A stretch of DNA of 64,000 bases from Salarias fasciatus. Its lineage: Eukaryota > Chordata > Actinopteri > Blenniiformes > Blenniidae. The DNA lies in the NCBI RefSeq assembly GCF_902148845.1, contig NC_043748.1:19661346-19725345 (forward strand), in the 5' to 3' direction. The notes beneath the pieces are model-generated. The model was not told the origin of the DNA. It saw only the letters and a list, made by a program, of their open reading frames with translations, and made no database searches. Below, piece after piece: positions 1 to 11,372 of this stretch. How positions within the stretch are numbered: position 1 is the first letter of the stretch; every line of letters begins with the position of its first letter. A program made the translations under genes and the position numbers.

Positions 1-77
1 GTACTCGGGCAAACCATATCACATTCTTTACAGGGGAAACCCTTGGCACGACTCATATCATGCATTGCCATAGTACT
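1..77 (-). CDS. possible C2H2 zinc-finger exon (partial)
   Basis: Read on the minus strand, a pyrimidine-rich stretch ends in a plausible acceptor (tttgctgtag) at about 78. The following frame is open to the window edge and contains GFPCKECDMVCPS, whose Cys-x2-Cys spacing looks like the first half of a C2H2 finger. The rest of the finger would lie left of the window. I do not recognise the gene. If real, its promoter could be the orphan CpG island at 4.6-6.0 kb, which lies upstream on this strand. The open stretch is only about 26 codons, so chance is a real alternative. Confidence 0.4.
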
Positions 78-533
78 CTACAGCAAACTGAAGGAGGGAA
101 ATCACAGTTCACAACAAAGCAATGAACTGTGATGTGAGGGGGACAGGGGAGGAAATGGTGGGGGCGCTTAGCTAGTCAGCTGAGGGCGTTGGCAGCGGCC
201 ATTTTCCCCCGAGAGCCATCGGTGCTGGTGCAGTCTATCCGGGCCCACCTTGAGAGGTGGCGGGCCTGGGGTGGGGTCACACTGGCCAATGAGGTGTCAC
301 TGCAGGGAGAAAAGGGAGAAAACAGACAGAGGTTACTGAAAGAGCAAGAAACAACCGGTGTCACCTTACACTTCAGTCCTATCTGCTTTGTCAACAATGG
401 CAACTCACATTCAGGAAATAGATTTCTGAAGTAGTTTCTAAATTAGACAAATCTGTTTCTGTAAAGCCTCCAGATAAACCAAGTCATTCTCCTTCAGGAG
501 CGGAATTATATGTAAATTAGTTGTGACGGTTTT
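78..533. other. no assignable feature
   Basis: Unique-looking sequence with short open frames on both strands. The plus frame from 189 begins MAAAIFPRE and is open for 81 codons, but I see no matching splice sites or known domain. Confidence 0.4.
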
Positions 534-980
534 CCAGTCGTTCTGCGCATGCTCGTCTGTCACGATGACACAATATTCCAAGATGGCGGCCTCGTATGGT
601 ACGGTTTGCCTCATATGGAGACTATATCCGTAACGGGAGCTTTAGGAGAAATTGATATAATGAAAGAGCAGATGGACAGGCCCAATGCGTACATTTTCAA
701 AGCTGGAGCATCAAAGTCAATCCAGAAAGAACAGAAAAATCGCCGCCAAAATGCTTCGTTTACTTCCAAGGGATGACAGTACGTCACAGTCGCCCCCTGT
801 CCAATTAGAACGCTTCGCAGGCCCAAGCGTTAAAGAGGATTTAATCCACCGTTTTTCCCATGTAAACATCAAGCTCATGAGTGTTATTCTTCAATTGCTT
901 ACTTCGGAATAAACCAATTCCGAATTGAAAACACCGATGTAACCGCACTGATTGATTCAGTGTAACGGGCTGTCTTTACC

Positions 981-1015
<35 letters not shown>
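534..1015. repeat. probable dispersed repeat ending in poly(A)
   Basis: The block near 895-935 contains the paired motif ttcggaataaaccaattccg, a self-complementary style common in teleost dispersed repeats. It ends in a run of about 36 A residues at 980-1015. The poly(A) suggests a retroposed copy, but no reverse transcriptase or tRNA box is visible. Family unknown. Confidence 0.35.
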
Positions 1016-1019
<4 letters not shown>

Positions 1020-2030
1020 TTTTCCAGCCTGAACTCAGACTACACTGAGAAGCTGCTGTCTTTATAGTTTCATGTCATCAATCTCAGAAAAGTACACCAA
1101 AACCCCCTGAATCAGAGGGAGAAAAAAAAAAAACACCAGAACACCTGAATCAGAGGATATGTCGATCAAACATCTTTAAAAAAACAAAACTAAACATTCT
1201 AATATCCATCACTTTAAACAAGAAGGATGACATGTCATTGATTGTGAGTTTTGTTAAATTCAACATGACTGGGTAATGTAAATATAGAGTTGATTTCTGA
1301 CTGATATTTTAGTTTGTCTTTACACCTGCAGCTACATCACACACCTTTGTTGACAGGGTAAAGAAAAATCCTCCATCACACAACACAACCCCCCCCCCAC
1401 CACCACCACCACCACCATACAGGGATTAAACACACTCAGAGGCAGTTTTAACAGGCTCATCGGTAATCTGCAGCACACAGCAGGCAACCGCTCATCTCAT
1501 TACAAGAGGCACTTTTACAGCTGCACACGTGTGTACGAGAAAAAAAAAACTCACACAGGACTGAAGTGACCTCTTCACATCATGAGCTTGAGACAAAACG
1601 CAACAAACATGACACATGGCAGCAAAAACTTTACTGAGAGCCACTTCATGAGTGACATGAAAGCCCTCGACACATCGCTCTGGATCCTACATGAGAACAG
1701 GCTCACACCAAAGCAAATGCTGCACTTTAAACTACAGCCAACCAGATGAGAGAGAAGGAAGTTTGAGTCTGACGTCATTTTTGTATGCAGAAACTCTGAA
1801 GAAACGAAATTCCATCATAAACTGTGACGTGAGCCAGAGTTTTCCTGAAGTGACCACATCAGATGTGACTATTCCAGTAATCTGATTACTCCCGGCTGTC
1901 GAATGTTGATCCTCAGCGAGGAGTCCTGAGTTTGCAGCTACAGACGGAGGTCTGTTCCTGTGCGATCACATCTGCAGCCTCACCGGCGCACACACACCAG
2001 GAGGAGCAGGAAGAACAGGAGCAAGAGGAG
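1016..2030. other. intergenic, nothing recognised
   Basis: AT-rich to neutral sequence with a short CCA/CAC run at about 1389-1419. No exon-like segment with splice sites and no recognisable repeat family. Confidence 0.5.
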
Positions 2031-2093
2031 AAAGAGGAGGAGGAGGAGGAGGAGGAGGAGGAGGAGGAGGAGGAGGAGGAGGAGGAGGAGGAG
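2030..2093 (+). repeat. (GAG)n microsatellite in a purine-rich tract
   Basis: About 19 uninterrupted GAG units, followed to about 2290 by strongly purine-rich DNA (GGAGAGA-type). The long glutamate and arginine frames across it are products of the repeat and are not called as genes. Such a homopurine tract can form triplex DNA. Confidence 0.9.
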
Positions 2094-2299
2094 GGGCAGA
2101 GGACAAGGAGGTGGAGCGACTGTGGAGCGGAGGCTGGCCTCAAACACAAGGAGAGGAAACAGGAGGAGTGGGGGAGGGGAGGATGACTGGCTAGGGGAGA
2201 GAGGGGCAGAGGGAAAGATGGAGGGTGAAAGTGTGGAAGAGAGGAGAGAGGGACTGACGAGCGGGAAAGCAAGGATGAAGACAGTTTAGGCAGAGAGAA

Positions 2300-4066
2300 C
2301 GCAGAGAGAGGGTTTCCTCATCAGCCCTGGTGTGTCTATATCGGAACCTCCTGAGTTCTGATTGGTTCCGACTGTGGCAGGGGGTTCTGATTTGCTCCTT
2401 TAAATTTGGCGATGTATTACCACTGATGCCCAGCAGGGGGCTCCATATATACGTTTGCAGGCTTTTATAAACCCTGTGAATCAAGTTGCCAGTTTGTTTC
2501 CACTGTATATTGTTAGGAGAAAATTCAGAATTTCCAGTTAAATGTTGTTTCCACATGGTTCTGACTACAAGTGAGCCGACGTCCTCTCAGGTAGACTTAG
2601 AGACATTCATCTCATGAAGTTAAAGCATGGATGCTATTGCAAATGCTAACAGTTGCGATAATACCGGTATAGCTGCTTCATAAAGATATTATAACAACAT
2701 TGTTACAATACCTGACGCTAATGCTAATACTGATGCTAAAGGTGATTTCAGTGATGAACAAATATGAATATTTGATGTCTGTAAGCAAACTGTTTTAATG
2801 GCCAGTGCTTTCAAATTTAAGTAATACCACCTCTGAACACTGGGCAGCAAAATAGAGTCACTAATTGAAGTTCTACTTTTTTTATTAGGTTTCTTTTAGG
2901 TGAGCCAGTTGAGCAACTGCAGGTACCAATTCACATTACAGGACGGACCTAGCAATGGTTCACTGGGGGGGTATTTCAGGTTTTTAGTGACTCAGTTTAA
3001 AAATCACTGAATAACTCAGATGTTCAAATGAGACTTTAGGTCATTTATGTAGACTTATAACAACCTAATGAACTGAATCATTAAAAACGTGCTGCTGAGT
3101 GAATGAGGGGATAGGCACAGTGGTAAAGCTGTCCATCACATTTCCTCCAACGATTTGATCTTTAACATAAATCAGACAGATAAAGTGAGAAATTATTCGA
3201 AGAGAAGCAAATTCCAGAGATACCAAAACACAAATCTGAATATTTCACTACTGTGTGATCAGAAGCTGGGGGTATTCTGATTTGTGGATACTTGAGGCAT
3301 TTTTTTTTTATCTTTACAGACTTCAAATAACTATTTATTTAAATTTACATCGAAAAAAATCAAATAATTTTATTCTGAAAATATAGAAACATGACAACTT
3401 TAAAACCCCAAATTGCAAGTCACTGATATGAACTGTGAGGGTCCCAGAGGAGATCCCTGTGGAATCCCACTTGACAAATTAAAGGGACTTCAAACACCCT
3501 GATTTATGAATCTGTATACCTAGTAATTCATAAGACATAGTACATAGGACCCAAAAAAATAATTAAAAAAAATAAAAATCTAACACTAAGAGAAATGTTA
3601 ATGTTAACCTGTAAATGTAAATGTTAACTTATTTGTCTGGGAGAGGCATCTTTAAACAGCAGAATCAGGTCACCTGGACTTGGTGGTCCAGGTGACCACC
3701 GAGTGATCTTGGAAGATGTCTGTAATTATAGAAGTGGCTTCATCACTTTATGCTGCTCCCTAGATATTCTAGATCAATTGATTACAGGAGAACATTTTTC
3801 CCAAATGCAGTGACTTAATACAATTGCTCTGAAATACCAAGGGAGAATGTTATTCAGTAAATATTGAGAGAAATTCTAACTTAAAGTATCTGTTCATTCA
3901 CCCAGACAAAACACCTTGGGAAATACATTTTGTATTGAATGAAATGAGATGTTAATCAGATGTTTTGACATAATCTGAAAGTAAAATGAAAGAACGTGGA
4001 GGTTCTATTTTTTGTGATTGTTTTTGTGCTACAGCAACTGTTCCAATATTTTTTACATTATTTTTA
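2300..4066. other. intergenic, AT-rich, one perfect hairpin
   Basis: No exon or known repeat recognised. A perfect 12 bp inverted repeat with a 6 nt loop lies at 3668-3697 (GGTCACCTGGAC and its complement). Confidence 0.5.
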
Positions 4067-4264
4067 AACCAGTGGTGCTCTGTTCCTGGAGAGCCACAGC
4101 CCAGGAGGCTTTAGCTCTGCCCCTGCTTCAACACACCTGAATCTTCTGACTGTCCTCAGCAAGCACCAATCAGGGTCCCATGGAGTTTCTGTCCAGGCAA
4201 GCAGGTGTGTTGAAGCAGGGACAGAACTAAAATATGCTGGACAGGGGCTCCAGAACAGGGTTTT
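4067..4264. mobile_element. palindromic MITE-like element
   Basis: Two long inverted arms share the exact 19-mer ccctgcttcaacacacctg (4121-4139) and its complement (4202-4220). The outer ends read aaccagtggtgctctgttcc and, inverted, aaaaccctgttctggagc. This is a very common fold-back DNA-transposon derivative in teleosts. It has no coding capacity. Confidence 0.75.
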
Positions 4265-4329
4265 GAAAATCAAACAGCTTCATCGTCCCTTCATCCAAAA
4301 ACACTGTGCAAAAGCAAACTTAAAGATCG

Positions 4330-4560
4330 GTTTCAGCCCTTGTGTTGTTTACATTTGCAGTTGTGTTGCCAACTGTTTACATCTATGGTTGTGTTTGTTT
4401 GTTTACATGTGCAGTTGTGTTTCTGACTGTTTACATGTGCAGATGTGTTTCTGACTGTTTACATGTGCTGTTGTGTTTCTGTTTGTTTATATGTGTAGTT
4501 GTGTTACAGATTGTTTACATGTGCAGTGGCGTTTCTGTTTGTTTACATGGGTTGTCATGG
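4330..4560 (+). repeat. degenerate ~30 bp tandem repeat (tgtttacatgtgcagttgtg)
   Basis: The unit tgtttacatgtgcagttgtg followed by tttctgac recurs about seven times with drift between 4340 and 4550. It directly abuts the CpG island. The Cys/Val-rich open frames here are repeat products. Confidence 0.75.
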
Positions 4561-4579
4561 GCTGAGGGGTGGTTGTGTT

Positions 4580-5960
4580 GTTTTGCCATCCCGCTGCTCC
4601 GCTGGGCTGCAGCGCTGCAAGCCGCGCAGAGCCCCGGTGTTCGGGACACTTTCTCTCGTGGAGTTCGGTCATGTAAACAAACCGCGCGGCTCTTCATCCG
4701 CACCGGAGCCTCTCCGCGGATGAGGCGAACGGTCCGCTGACCTTCAGCAGTCTCCTCCCGCTCGGCGCGAGCCTCGGAGGGGACAAAGCGGGGCGGCCTG
4801 ACCGACATTTCCGTCGGCCGACTCCCCCACTTTCACCGGGGAACGACGCCCCGCTGCACCGGCCGCGGAGCGGAGAGGAGCGGCGGGAAGCGGGGGGGCG
4901 TGAGCCGGGCCGTGGGCTGCGCGGTGCGGCGCGGCGCGGCTGGAGCGCCGCTGTGAGGCGGACATGATGCTCCATCAGCGGGTCTTCAGCCATCAGCCGC
5001 TGAGACCCCGTTTCATGGGAAAATGGCTTTCCAGCAGCAGCGAGCCATTTTCCCCCCGCTACACGGGCTTAGCCTCCACCGAGCCCCGATTAAAAAGAAG
5101 AAAATAAAAACAGGCCTCGGACGGGCTCCGGCCGAGCTCCAAAATCGAGCCCAGCGGTACCAGAACGACGCAGAACCGGGCCGCGGTGGACCCGGGTCAT
5201 CTTCCCCGCATTTTGAAGCGTTTCGGGGAGACGCGGGAGATCGGCGGCCGAGCTAGCGCTAACGTTAGCATCAGGCTAGTCCGTTAGCACCCCCCGCGAT
5301 GACACAAACCGAGAGCAAAATGGAAGTTAAGAGCAACAAAAACACTGGAAAAAACCACGCAAGCCGCGCTCACGCACATCCCCGCACACCCGACACCCAG
5401 CGGGCGTCTTTTCCAGCGGCACATCCGCGGAGGCTGCGCTCCGGGGAGGTGGGCGCCGCTGCAGGAGCTCGCAGAGGTTAGCATCGCAGCTAACCCGGGC
5501 TAGCCCGGAGCTACACAAAGATCTCGACAAACACACCGCGGCCCCCCTTTCACGGAAAACCGCGTTTTCCAGGCGCTCAGCGCGCCCCACTCACCCCTCG
5601 ATCGGCCTCCGCGCCCGCCGGGTGACCGATGCACTGCGTGGAGGTGCAGAATGCGCCACTTTCACGGATTACTCATGCTTATTTGCTCGGCGCTCCGGTT
5701 CAAACACCGACTTTTGCTTCTTGGCTCCGTCCCCCCGCCGCCGCCGCTTCAGCTGCATACTTCCTGCCGCTCCGCTGCTAGCAGAGCGCGACGCGGTGCG
5801 ACGCGGCGCGGCGCGGCACGGTCACGCCAACGCGTCATCATGCGCAGAATTAAATGTAGATGGGATTTTTTTTAGCGCCTCGAACAGCGAAATGCGGCCC
5901 GTCCGCGGGTCTGAACCGAGCCGGGCCCAATCGAACCGAACCGGGCCGGACCGGCGCCGA
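4580..5960. promoter_or_regulatory. CpG island, orphan promoter
   Basis: CpG and GC content rise abruptly here, with many intact CpGs (gcgcggcgcggc-type runs). The block also contains the gctagc/gttagc motifs common in fish 5' regions (5251-5285). No convincing coding exon follows rightwards before thoc6 (8307), whose own promoter lies at about 8150. The island may therefore serve a minus-strand gene to the left, possibly the zinc-finger exon at the window edge. Short open frames within it, such as the one starting at 5023, are not supported as genes. Confidence 0.7.
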
Positions 5961-7165
5961 GACCCAATGACAACCCGAGGTCATTGTATCAGCTCACCGC
6001 GCCAGCCAGCCGAAGAGAAACCCCGCATGTATGACCCCAAAACACGCTGGAAACCACAAGAAAATCTCCAAAATCAAACATTATCAATCTCAAATAACGT
6101 CCTGGGGATGAATGCATTCATAAAATGACCACAGAAAACTGAAACCACATTGAAAATTCATCCAGAACAAGAGCAGCGAGTCCACCACACCGCAAAACAC
6201 CATTAAACAGAATTTATTATGAGAAAACTGCAATTGAATATTACAGAGGGCCACAAAACAAGTGTGTACCACCAGACAACACAACAAAACGGTGATATCG
6301 ACCTTAAGTTATAATACAAATCATAAAACACAGGAACACACAACATATTCACTCGTTTTTTTAAAGAAAGAATCTATTCATTTGACTGTTATTACTATTT
6401 ACTGATTTACTTTATTTCAGTGAATTATAATTATTATTACCATCACTGCCTTTTTAACTGCACTTTATTCGATTGCGTTACTCCATGTTGTGCAACAATC
6501 TTGTCAACGACTGTGATTGCTTCTGACATTGGTTCTTGGGAGGGATAGACGGATTTCATTAGGGGTTTCCTTTCCTGTTTGTCTTTTGTTATAGTTCGCT
6601 CTAATGCAGATACTGTGAACACAATGTGAAACTACTGTACCCTTTTACATTTTCTGCAAAAAAACTCAATAAAGAAATTTGGAAGAAAAAAAAGAAGAAC
6701 CACAACAAACAAACGAAACAAAAATACACTGAAATATTATCAGTACGTTTAAAAAAAAATAAAAGATGTGGAATACCAAGAATCATTAAAGAATTTCCAT
6801 AAGAGGCCTAAAACTAGAAGAAACACAACAACCCTCCACAGAAATCTGAGGGAAACAACTGAAGATGCAGAAAAAGCAATAAATTAAGCAAAAACAGTCA
6901 TGAAAATAATTTAAAAATATGAATCAGGCAAAATAAAACAAATTTGTAATTGAGCAAGAAATCAATTAAAGGCACAAACAAAAAAAATCTATTCTAGAGA
7001 GCAATAATGCATTTCTATAAGAAATTTAAAAAAAAACCCTCAATAAACAGCTGATATTGTGTGATACAAAATCTGACAATCAGACACAACAGGGAGAAAA
7101 CATTCATGTTCCCTCACACTCAGGTCAGAAAACCTGCTGCTGTCTGTCCCAACTGTCCTGAAGCC
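5961..7165. other. intergenic, A-rich
   Basis: AT-rich sequence with many short A and T runs. No exon or repeat family recognised. Confidence 0.5.
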
Positions 7166-7166
7166 T

Positions 7167-7167
<1 letters not shown>

Positions 7168-7256
<89 letters not shown>
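7168..7256 (+). repeat. (CA)n(GA)n compound microsatellite
   Basis: About 25 CA units (7168-7218) directly followed by about 18 GA units (7219-7255). Confidence 0.95.
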
Positions 7257-7258
<2 letters not shown>

Positions 7259-7298
7259 AGATGTGAAGATGAAGTGCAGCTGCTATGACAATAAACGA

Positions 7299-7299
<1 letters not shown>

Positions 7300-7356
<57 letters not shown>
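7300..7356 (+). repeat. (GAT)n microsatellite
   Basis: About 19 perfect gat units. Histidine or isoleucine frames on the minus strand are repeat products. Confidence 0.95.
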
Positions 7357-7359
<3 letters not shown>

Positions 7360-7385
7360 GATGTGCCACGTAGACAACAGGTCTG

Positions 7386-7640
7386 AGCGGTGTGAGGACT
7401 TGACACAGTGCTACAGTGGATTAAAGCTCAGGAGAAGGTCGTGGGTTGAGACGCTGACCGGGGCCTTTCTGTGTGGAGTTTGCATGTTCTCGCTGTGTGT
7501 CCATGACTTTCCTCCAGGTCACTTTTTTTGTCCCACAGCCTAAAACATGCACGTGAGGGTGACTGGTGACCGTGAACTGCCCCTGAGTGTGAATCTGAGT
7601 GTGTGGCTGTCTGTCTCTGCGTTTGAACCCGAAGTGTTGG
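7386..7640 (+). mobile_element. SINE, V-SINE/DANA-like
   Basis: The 5' part resembles a tRNA-derived promoter (ctacagtggattaaagctca, then ggtcgtgggttgagac). The middle contains the conserved vertebrate SINE core: gtgtggagtttgcatgttct, then cccacagcctaaaacatgca, then ctggtgaccgtgaactgccc. Known from DANA/Mermaid-type V-SINEs. Diverged and inactive-looking. Confidence 0.75.
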
Positions 7641-8150
7641 ACCTGGAACGCACTGTGACAGAGGTGAAACAGCGCCCTCTGCTGGTGCCTCCTGCTGCTC
7701 TCGCAGTGCGCTCCTCATCCGCAGCTCGGGTTAAAAACTCTTCGCAGCTTCAGTCCTCCGCTTTCTGTGTTTTAATGAGGGATTTGAACACACCGAAAGT
7801 GATGCTTCGGTGATTTGGAGGTCTGTAGTTCATTGGACATCAGCCTGACTCTGATTTCATGGGTTGAGTAAATTTCTCTTTGGAAAGTTTTAGAGTTTTG
7901 GTATTAATGACAGTTTTATTCAACCACAGACCTGCGACTGGATCGGACCATGGACAGACTCAGACTACTGATCGGATTATTTCCTTCAGCTGTTAAAGAC
8001 CACAGTAAAATCCTCTTCCATAGCTTCTCACGTCTTCATTCGCAATGTAAAATATACAAACAATACATTTTGGTTCATTTGAATGCTTTAATTGAAAGTC
8101 TTGATTCGATTTTGTTCATTTTTATCCCACTAGTCCAAAAAAACGCTCCC
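7640..8150. other. intergenic upstream of thoc6
   Basis: No repeat or exon recognised. AT-moderate sequence leading into the thoc6 promoter. Confidence 0.5.
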
Positions 8151-8158
8151 CTTTTTGG

Positions 8159-8178
8159 GACTACGTATCCCATGATGC
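8159..8178 (+). promoter_or_regulatory. ZNF143/STAF-like site in the thoc6 promoter
   Basis: GACTACGTATCCCATGATGC resembles the known ZNF143 (SBS) consensus ACTACnnTTCCCAnnATGC. It lies about 130 bp upstream of the thoc6 start codon, the usual position for this factor in housekeeping promoters. Confidence 0.6.
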
Positions 8179-8190
8179 AACCGTGCGTCA

Positions 8191-8198
8191 TGACGTCA
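8191..8198. promoter_or_regulatory. palindromic CRE (TGACGTCA)
   Basis: A full cAMP-response element palindrome about 110 bp upstream of the thoc6 start codon, next to the ZNF143-like site. Predicted CREB/ATF binding; function inferred. Confidence 0.6.
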
Positions 8199-8306
8199 TC
8201 TTCCCGCTTCTCCCTCCGTCGCTGTTGGGTCCAGGCTGCAGATTTGAGTCTTTTCGGTGTTTTATTTTTTTTTTATTGCAGCTGAAGGACACTCAGAGCG
8301 GCCAGG

Positions 8307-8336
8307 ATGGGTCCCGTCGAGGTGAAATAATCCCAC

Positions 8337-8384
<48 letters not shown>

Positions 8385-11128
8385 GCTGAAGGATTGTTCT
8401 AGAGAAATGCTCGCCTTCATTCAGTGCACTAACCTTTGTTTTCATACAGTCTTGATTTCTTTTACGGGCTGTAATTCAGCTTATTCTAAAGCAGACGGAT
8501 CTGTTTACTACAGCTTGTTGGACTGTGCTGTTTAATCACACTCACTCGTGCGCTACGTGTGTGTTAAAGTGTGTACTTTGTGTGTTTTCACTCAGCAGTT
8601 TTGTAGCAGCTTTGTCTCGAGAGAGTTCATTTAAAGTTAAGCTAAATGAAAAAGACAATAAGATTGAACATTTTGGTCCTTCTCCATATTGATACACACG
8701 AGGTGTTTTTGTTTGTCTAAATGTGTGTGTGTGTAGCTCCTCCACATGTCAGTCTTCTCCCAGAGTTTCTCTCCCTGTGGTCGATTCCTGGCTGCTGGAA
8801 ATAACTACGGAGAGATCGCTCTGTTCAGGTGAGACGAATCAAACACACCCGACAGGCCTCCAGCTGATGGATGTGAAGCTTCAGGTGTGTGTGTGTGTTT
8901 GTTTTTGTTTCAGTCTGTCTGCAGCTCTGAGTCCAGACGCCTCCCCTCTCAACCAGAAACCAGTTCTGACCTTCACAGGTGACTTTTGTTTTCAGTTCTT
9001 CTGCAGGTTTTTGATGTTTCGTGTAACCAGTGCTTACATCCTGTGTGTGTGTGTGTGTGTTTTTCAGCTCACGAGGGTCCGGTGTTTTCTCTGCTGTCCA
9101 CCGACTCTCAGCTGCTGAGCGCAGGAAACGGGGAGATCAGCTGCTGGAGCTGGAACGAGCTCACCAAGAAGGTCTGTTCAAGCTCTGGGATCTCAAACAC
9201 TGAATGAGCCGACCTGTGACCCTCCCCCACCGCCTCCTGACCTCTGACCTCTGACCTCCTCTCCCCTCAGAACGTCAAACCTCTGTGGACCAAAAGACCA
9301 AACTACAGGTGAGAGACGGGCTCCGGATTCCCGCTGCAGGTCAGCTGCCTGCTCACTCTGACATCCTTTCCCTCTGTGTGCAGGTCCAGTTTAGAGATCC
9401 CAGAGATCAACTCCATGGCCATCAACCCCAGAGTGAGAAACACACACACTCACACACACATTCACATGCACACACACAGAGTGACACTGTTCTGTGTTTG
9501 TCAGGACAACAGTCTGGTGGTTGGAGGAGGAGACAACAACATTCACATCCTGGACCTGGAACACGGAGTCTTCAAGGTGTGTGTTCAGCGTTGGCAGTGT
9601 TACGTTGTGGTGTGTGTTCCTATGGTAACGGTGTGTGTGTTTGCAGTCGGTCCTTCAGGGTCACACGGATTACATCCACTGTGTGAGCGTCAGAGAGAGG
9701 GAGGGGGAGATCCTGTCCGGGGGGGAGGACGGCGCTGTGAGGATCTGGGGTGAGTTACAGCCGCTTCACCGGGGGGGGGGGGGGGGAGACGGACGGTGAG
9801 GATGAGGATGGTGATGAAGGTGACGATGTGTTCACAGACTGCAGGACGAACCGGACTGCCCACTGCATCGAAGTCTACAAGTACGAGGTGAGAAAACCTG
9901 CAGCTGGGAGGACGGAGAGTTCACATCAGCTGAAACGGTGTGTGTGTGTTTCTCAGATGTGTGCACGGCCTCAGTTCGGCAAATGGATCAGCTGTCTGAC
10001 CACCGATTCCGATTGGATGGTGAGAAAAACCACACATGGTGTATTCATGGTACAGAAGAGATGCTGAGTTTTGCCCCCCCCACCCCGTCCGTCCAGCTGT
10101 GCGGCGGGGGTCCGTCTCTGTCACTGTGGCACCTGCGCTCTCTGTCTCCCACCTCCGTCTTCCCCCTGAGGGGCTGTCAGCGGCAGGCCGCCTTCTACCA
10201 GGACATGGTGAGGCCCGCGGCGCTACGCCTTCGCCGACCGCTCCGTTTCTCTTCGGGCCTGACGCGTTCGCTTGCTGCTCCGTAGATCCTGGCGGTGGGC
10301 GACGGGGCGTTCGTGTCCCACTGCCTGCTGGGCGGAGAGGTCAAGAGTCGGATCCCCTGCACTCCTCCGAGCCTCAACACGCTGCAGCTCAACACCAACA
10401 GCTCCGAGCACCGGGTGAGGCCCTGAACGCCGCACGCGCCCAGTCATTTAGCCGTAATGAACGCCTCGGCGCCAGTAAAACCAGAGTTTTATTAACAGTT
10501 GAATACAAACGTTTTCCTTTGTTTCAGTGCAGAGAGCGACGGATACAGCCTCTATTAAAAAACCTAAACAAGAAAAGTAGTTTCAGCATTTCGCCATTTT
10601 TACAACACGAGGAATTCGAGTGACTGAGGCCCCGTTTGCATGATGTTTCAAGTGAAAAGGCGCCATTCGTTTCAGAAAAAATGTTTAATAGTGAAAACAT
10701 TGCAGGAGCAGTTTCGCAGAAGTTGCTTTTTCAGATAAACGAACACCCAAAAGTTTTGTTTTCACCTGAAAACGTCGTGTGAACGGGGCTCTATTCCTCC
10801 ACGCCTGATTTGGCCCTCGATCCTTATGTTTGAAACCCATGCTTTAGAGGAAAGTTCTTCATGTGGTTTTCTTTTTTTTGCATGCATTGATCGGCAATGT
10901 TTTCATCCTGAAACTGAAAAAGACGCTCGCTCCAGAAAAGTCGTGGCTCACCACAAACGTGTCGGATGTCCTGCGATCAGACATTCCAGGGAGCAGAAGC
11001 ATCAGTGTTTGATAGGAACGGGGGGTGTGTGTGTGTGTGGGTTTCAGGTGCTGACGGTGGGCGGCGGCAGCAGTCACATCGACGTGTTCACCAACGTGTC
11101 CTACAAAGCTTTCTCCCTCAGTTTCTGA
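8307..11128 (+). CDS. thoc6: THO complex subunit 6 (WD40 protein)
   Basis: Thirteen exons with GT-AG introns: 8307-8321, 8737-8828, 8914-8979, 9068-9171, 9271-9308, 9384-9432, 9505-9576, 9647-9749, 9838-9887, 9957-10019, 10097-10207, 10286-10413 and 11048-11128. They total 972 nt, or 323 aa (human THOC6 is 341). THOC6 is a WD40 beta-propeller subunit of THO within TREX, which couples transcription and splicing to nuclear mRNA export. Diagnostic stretches are [47 protein letters not shown] and the C-terminus [15 protein letters not shown]. The first exon encodes only MGPVE before LLHMSVFSQ, so the N-terminus is shorter than in mammals. I chose this start because the exon splices in phase 0 and lies just 3' of a CRE/ZNF143-type promoter. 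A (CA)n tract (8339-8384) sits in intron 1. The gene is convergent with med15. Confidence 0.96.
8337..8384 (+). repeat. (CA)n microsatellite in thoc6 intron 1
   Basis: About 23 CA units starting only about 18 bp after the exon 1 donor site. Confidence 0.95.
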
Positions 11129-11138
11129 AGACAACCTC

Positions 11139-11144
11139 AATAAA
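11139..11144 (+). terminator. thoc6 polyadenylation signal AATAAA
   Basis: Canonical AATAAA 11 bp after the thoc6 stop codon, giving a very short 3' UTR in the narrow gap to convergent med15. Confidence 0.75.
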
Positions 11145-11372
11145 AAATTTTTTATACCTTAACCGCCTCGCTGCTCTGAGTGTAAACGGACGAGGAGTTC
11201 GGGGGTTCAGGCTTCGTCTCCGGCTGAGACGAACGGGCTGAGCGCTGGAAAACAGCCAGTCAATACTTTTTGTTGTTGTCATGGAAACAGGAACCGGAGC
11301 AGCCGGACGCCGCGTGCTGGGAGGAAACATGCCGAGTCTGGGGGGGCGGGGCCGTGCGGGGTGGGCGGGGCT

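Noticed and set aside
189-434. Plus-strand frame MAAAIFPRE, 81 codons
   Set aside because: Plausible-looking start but no domain, no splice sites and no promoter in front; kept only as unassigned sequence.
1913-2289. Long Glu-rich, Arg-rich and Ser-rich frames
   Set aside because: They only translate the (GAG)n repeat and its purine-rich surroundings in different frames; no splice sites or domain.
4694-6128. Several open frames in the CpG island
   Set aside because: High GC removes stop codons by chance; compositions are Arg/Ala/Pro-rich and do not match any family.
7120-7406. Poly-His and poly-Ile frames on the minus strand
   Set aside because: Products of the (GAT)n and (CA)n(GA)n microsatellites.
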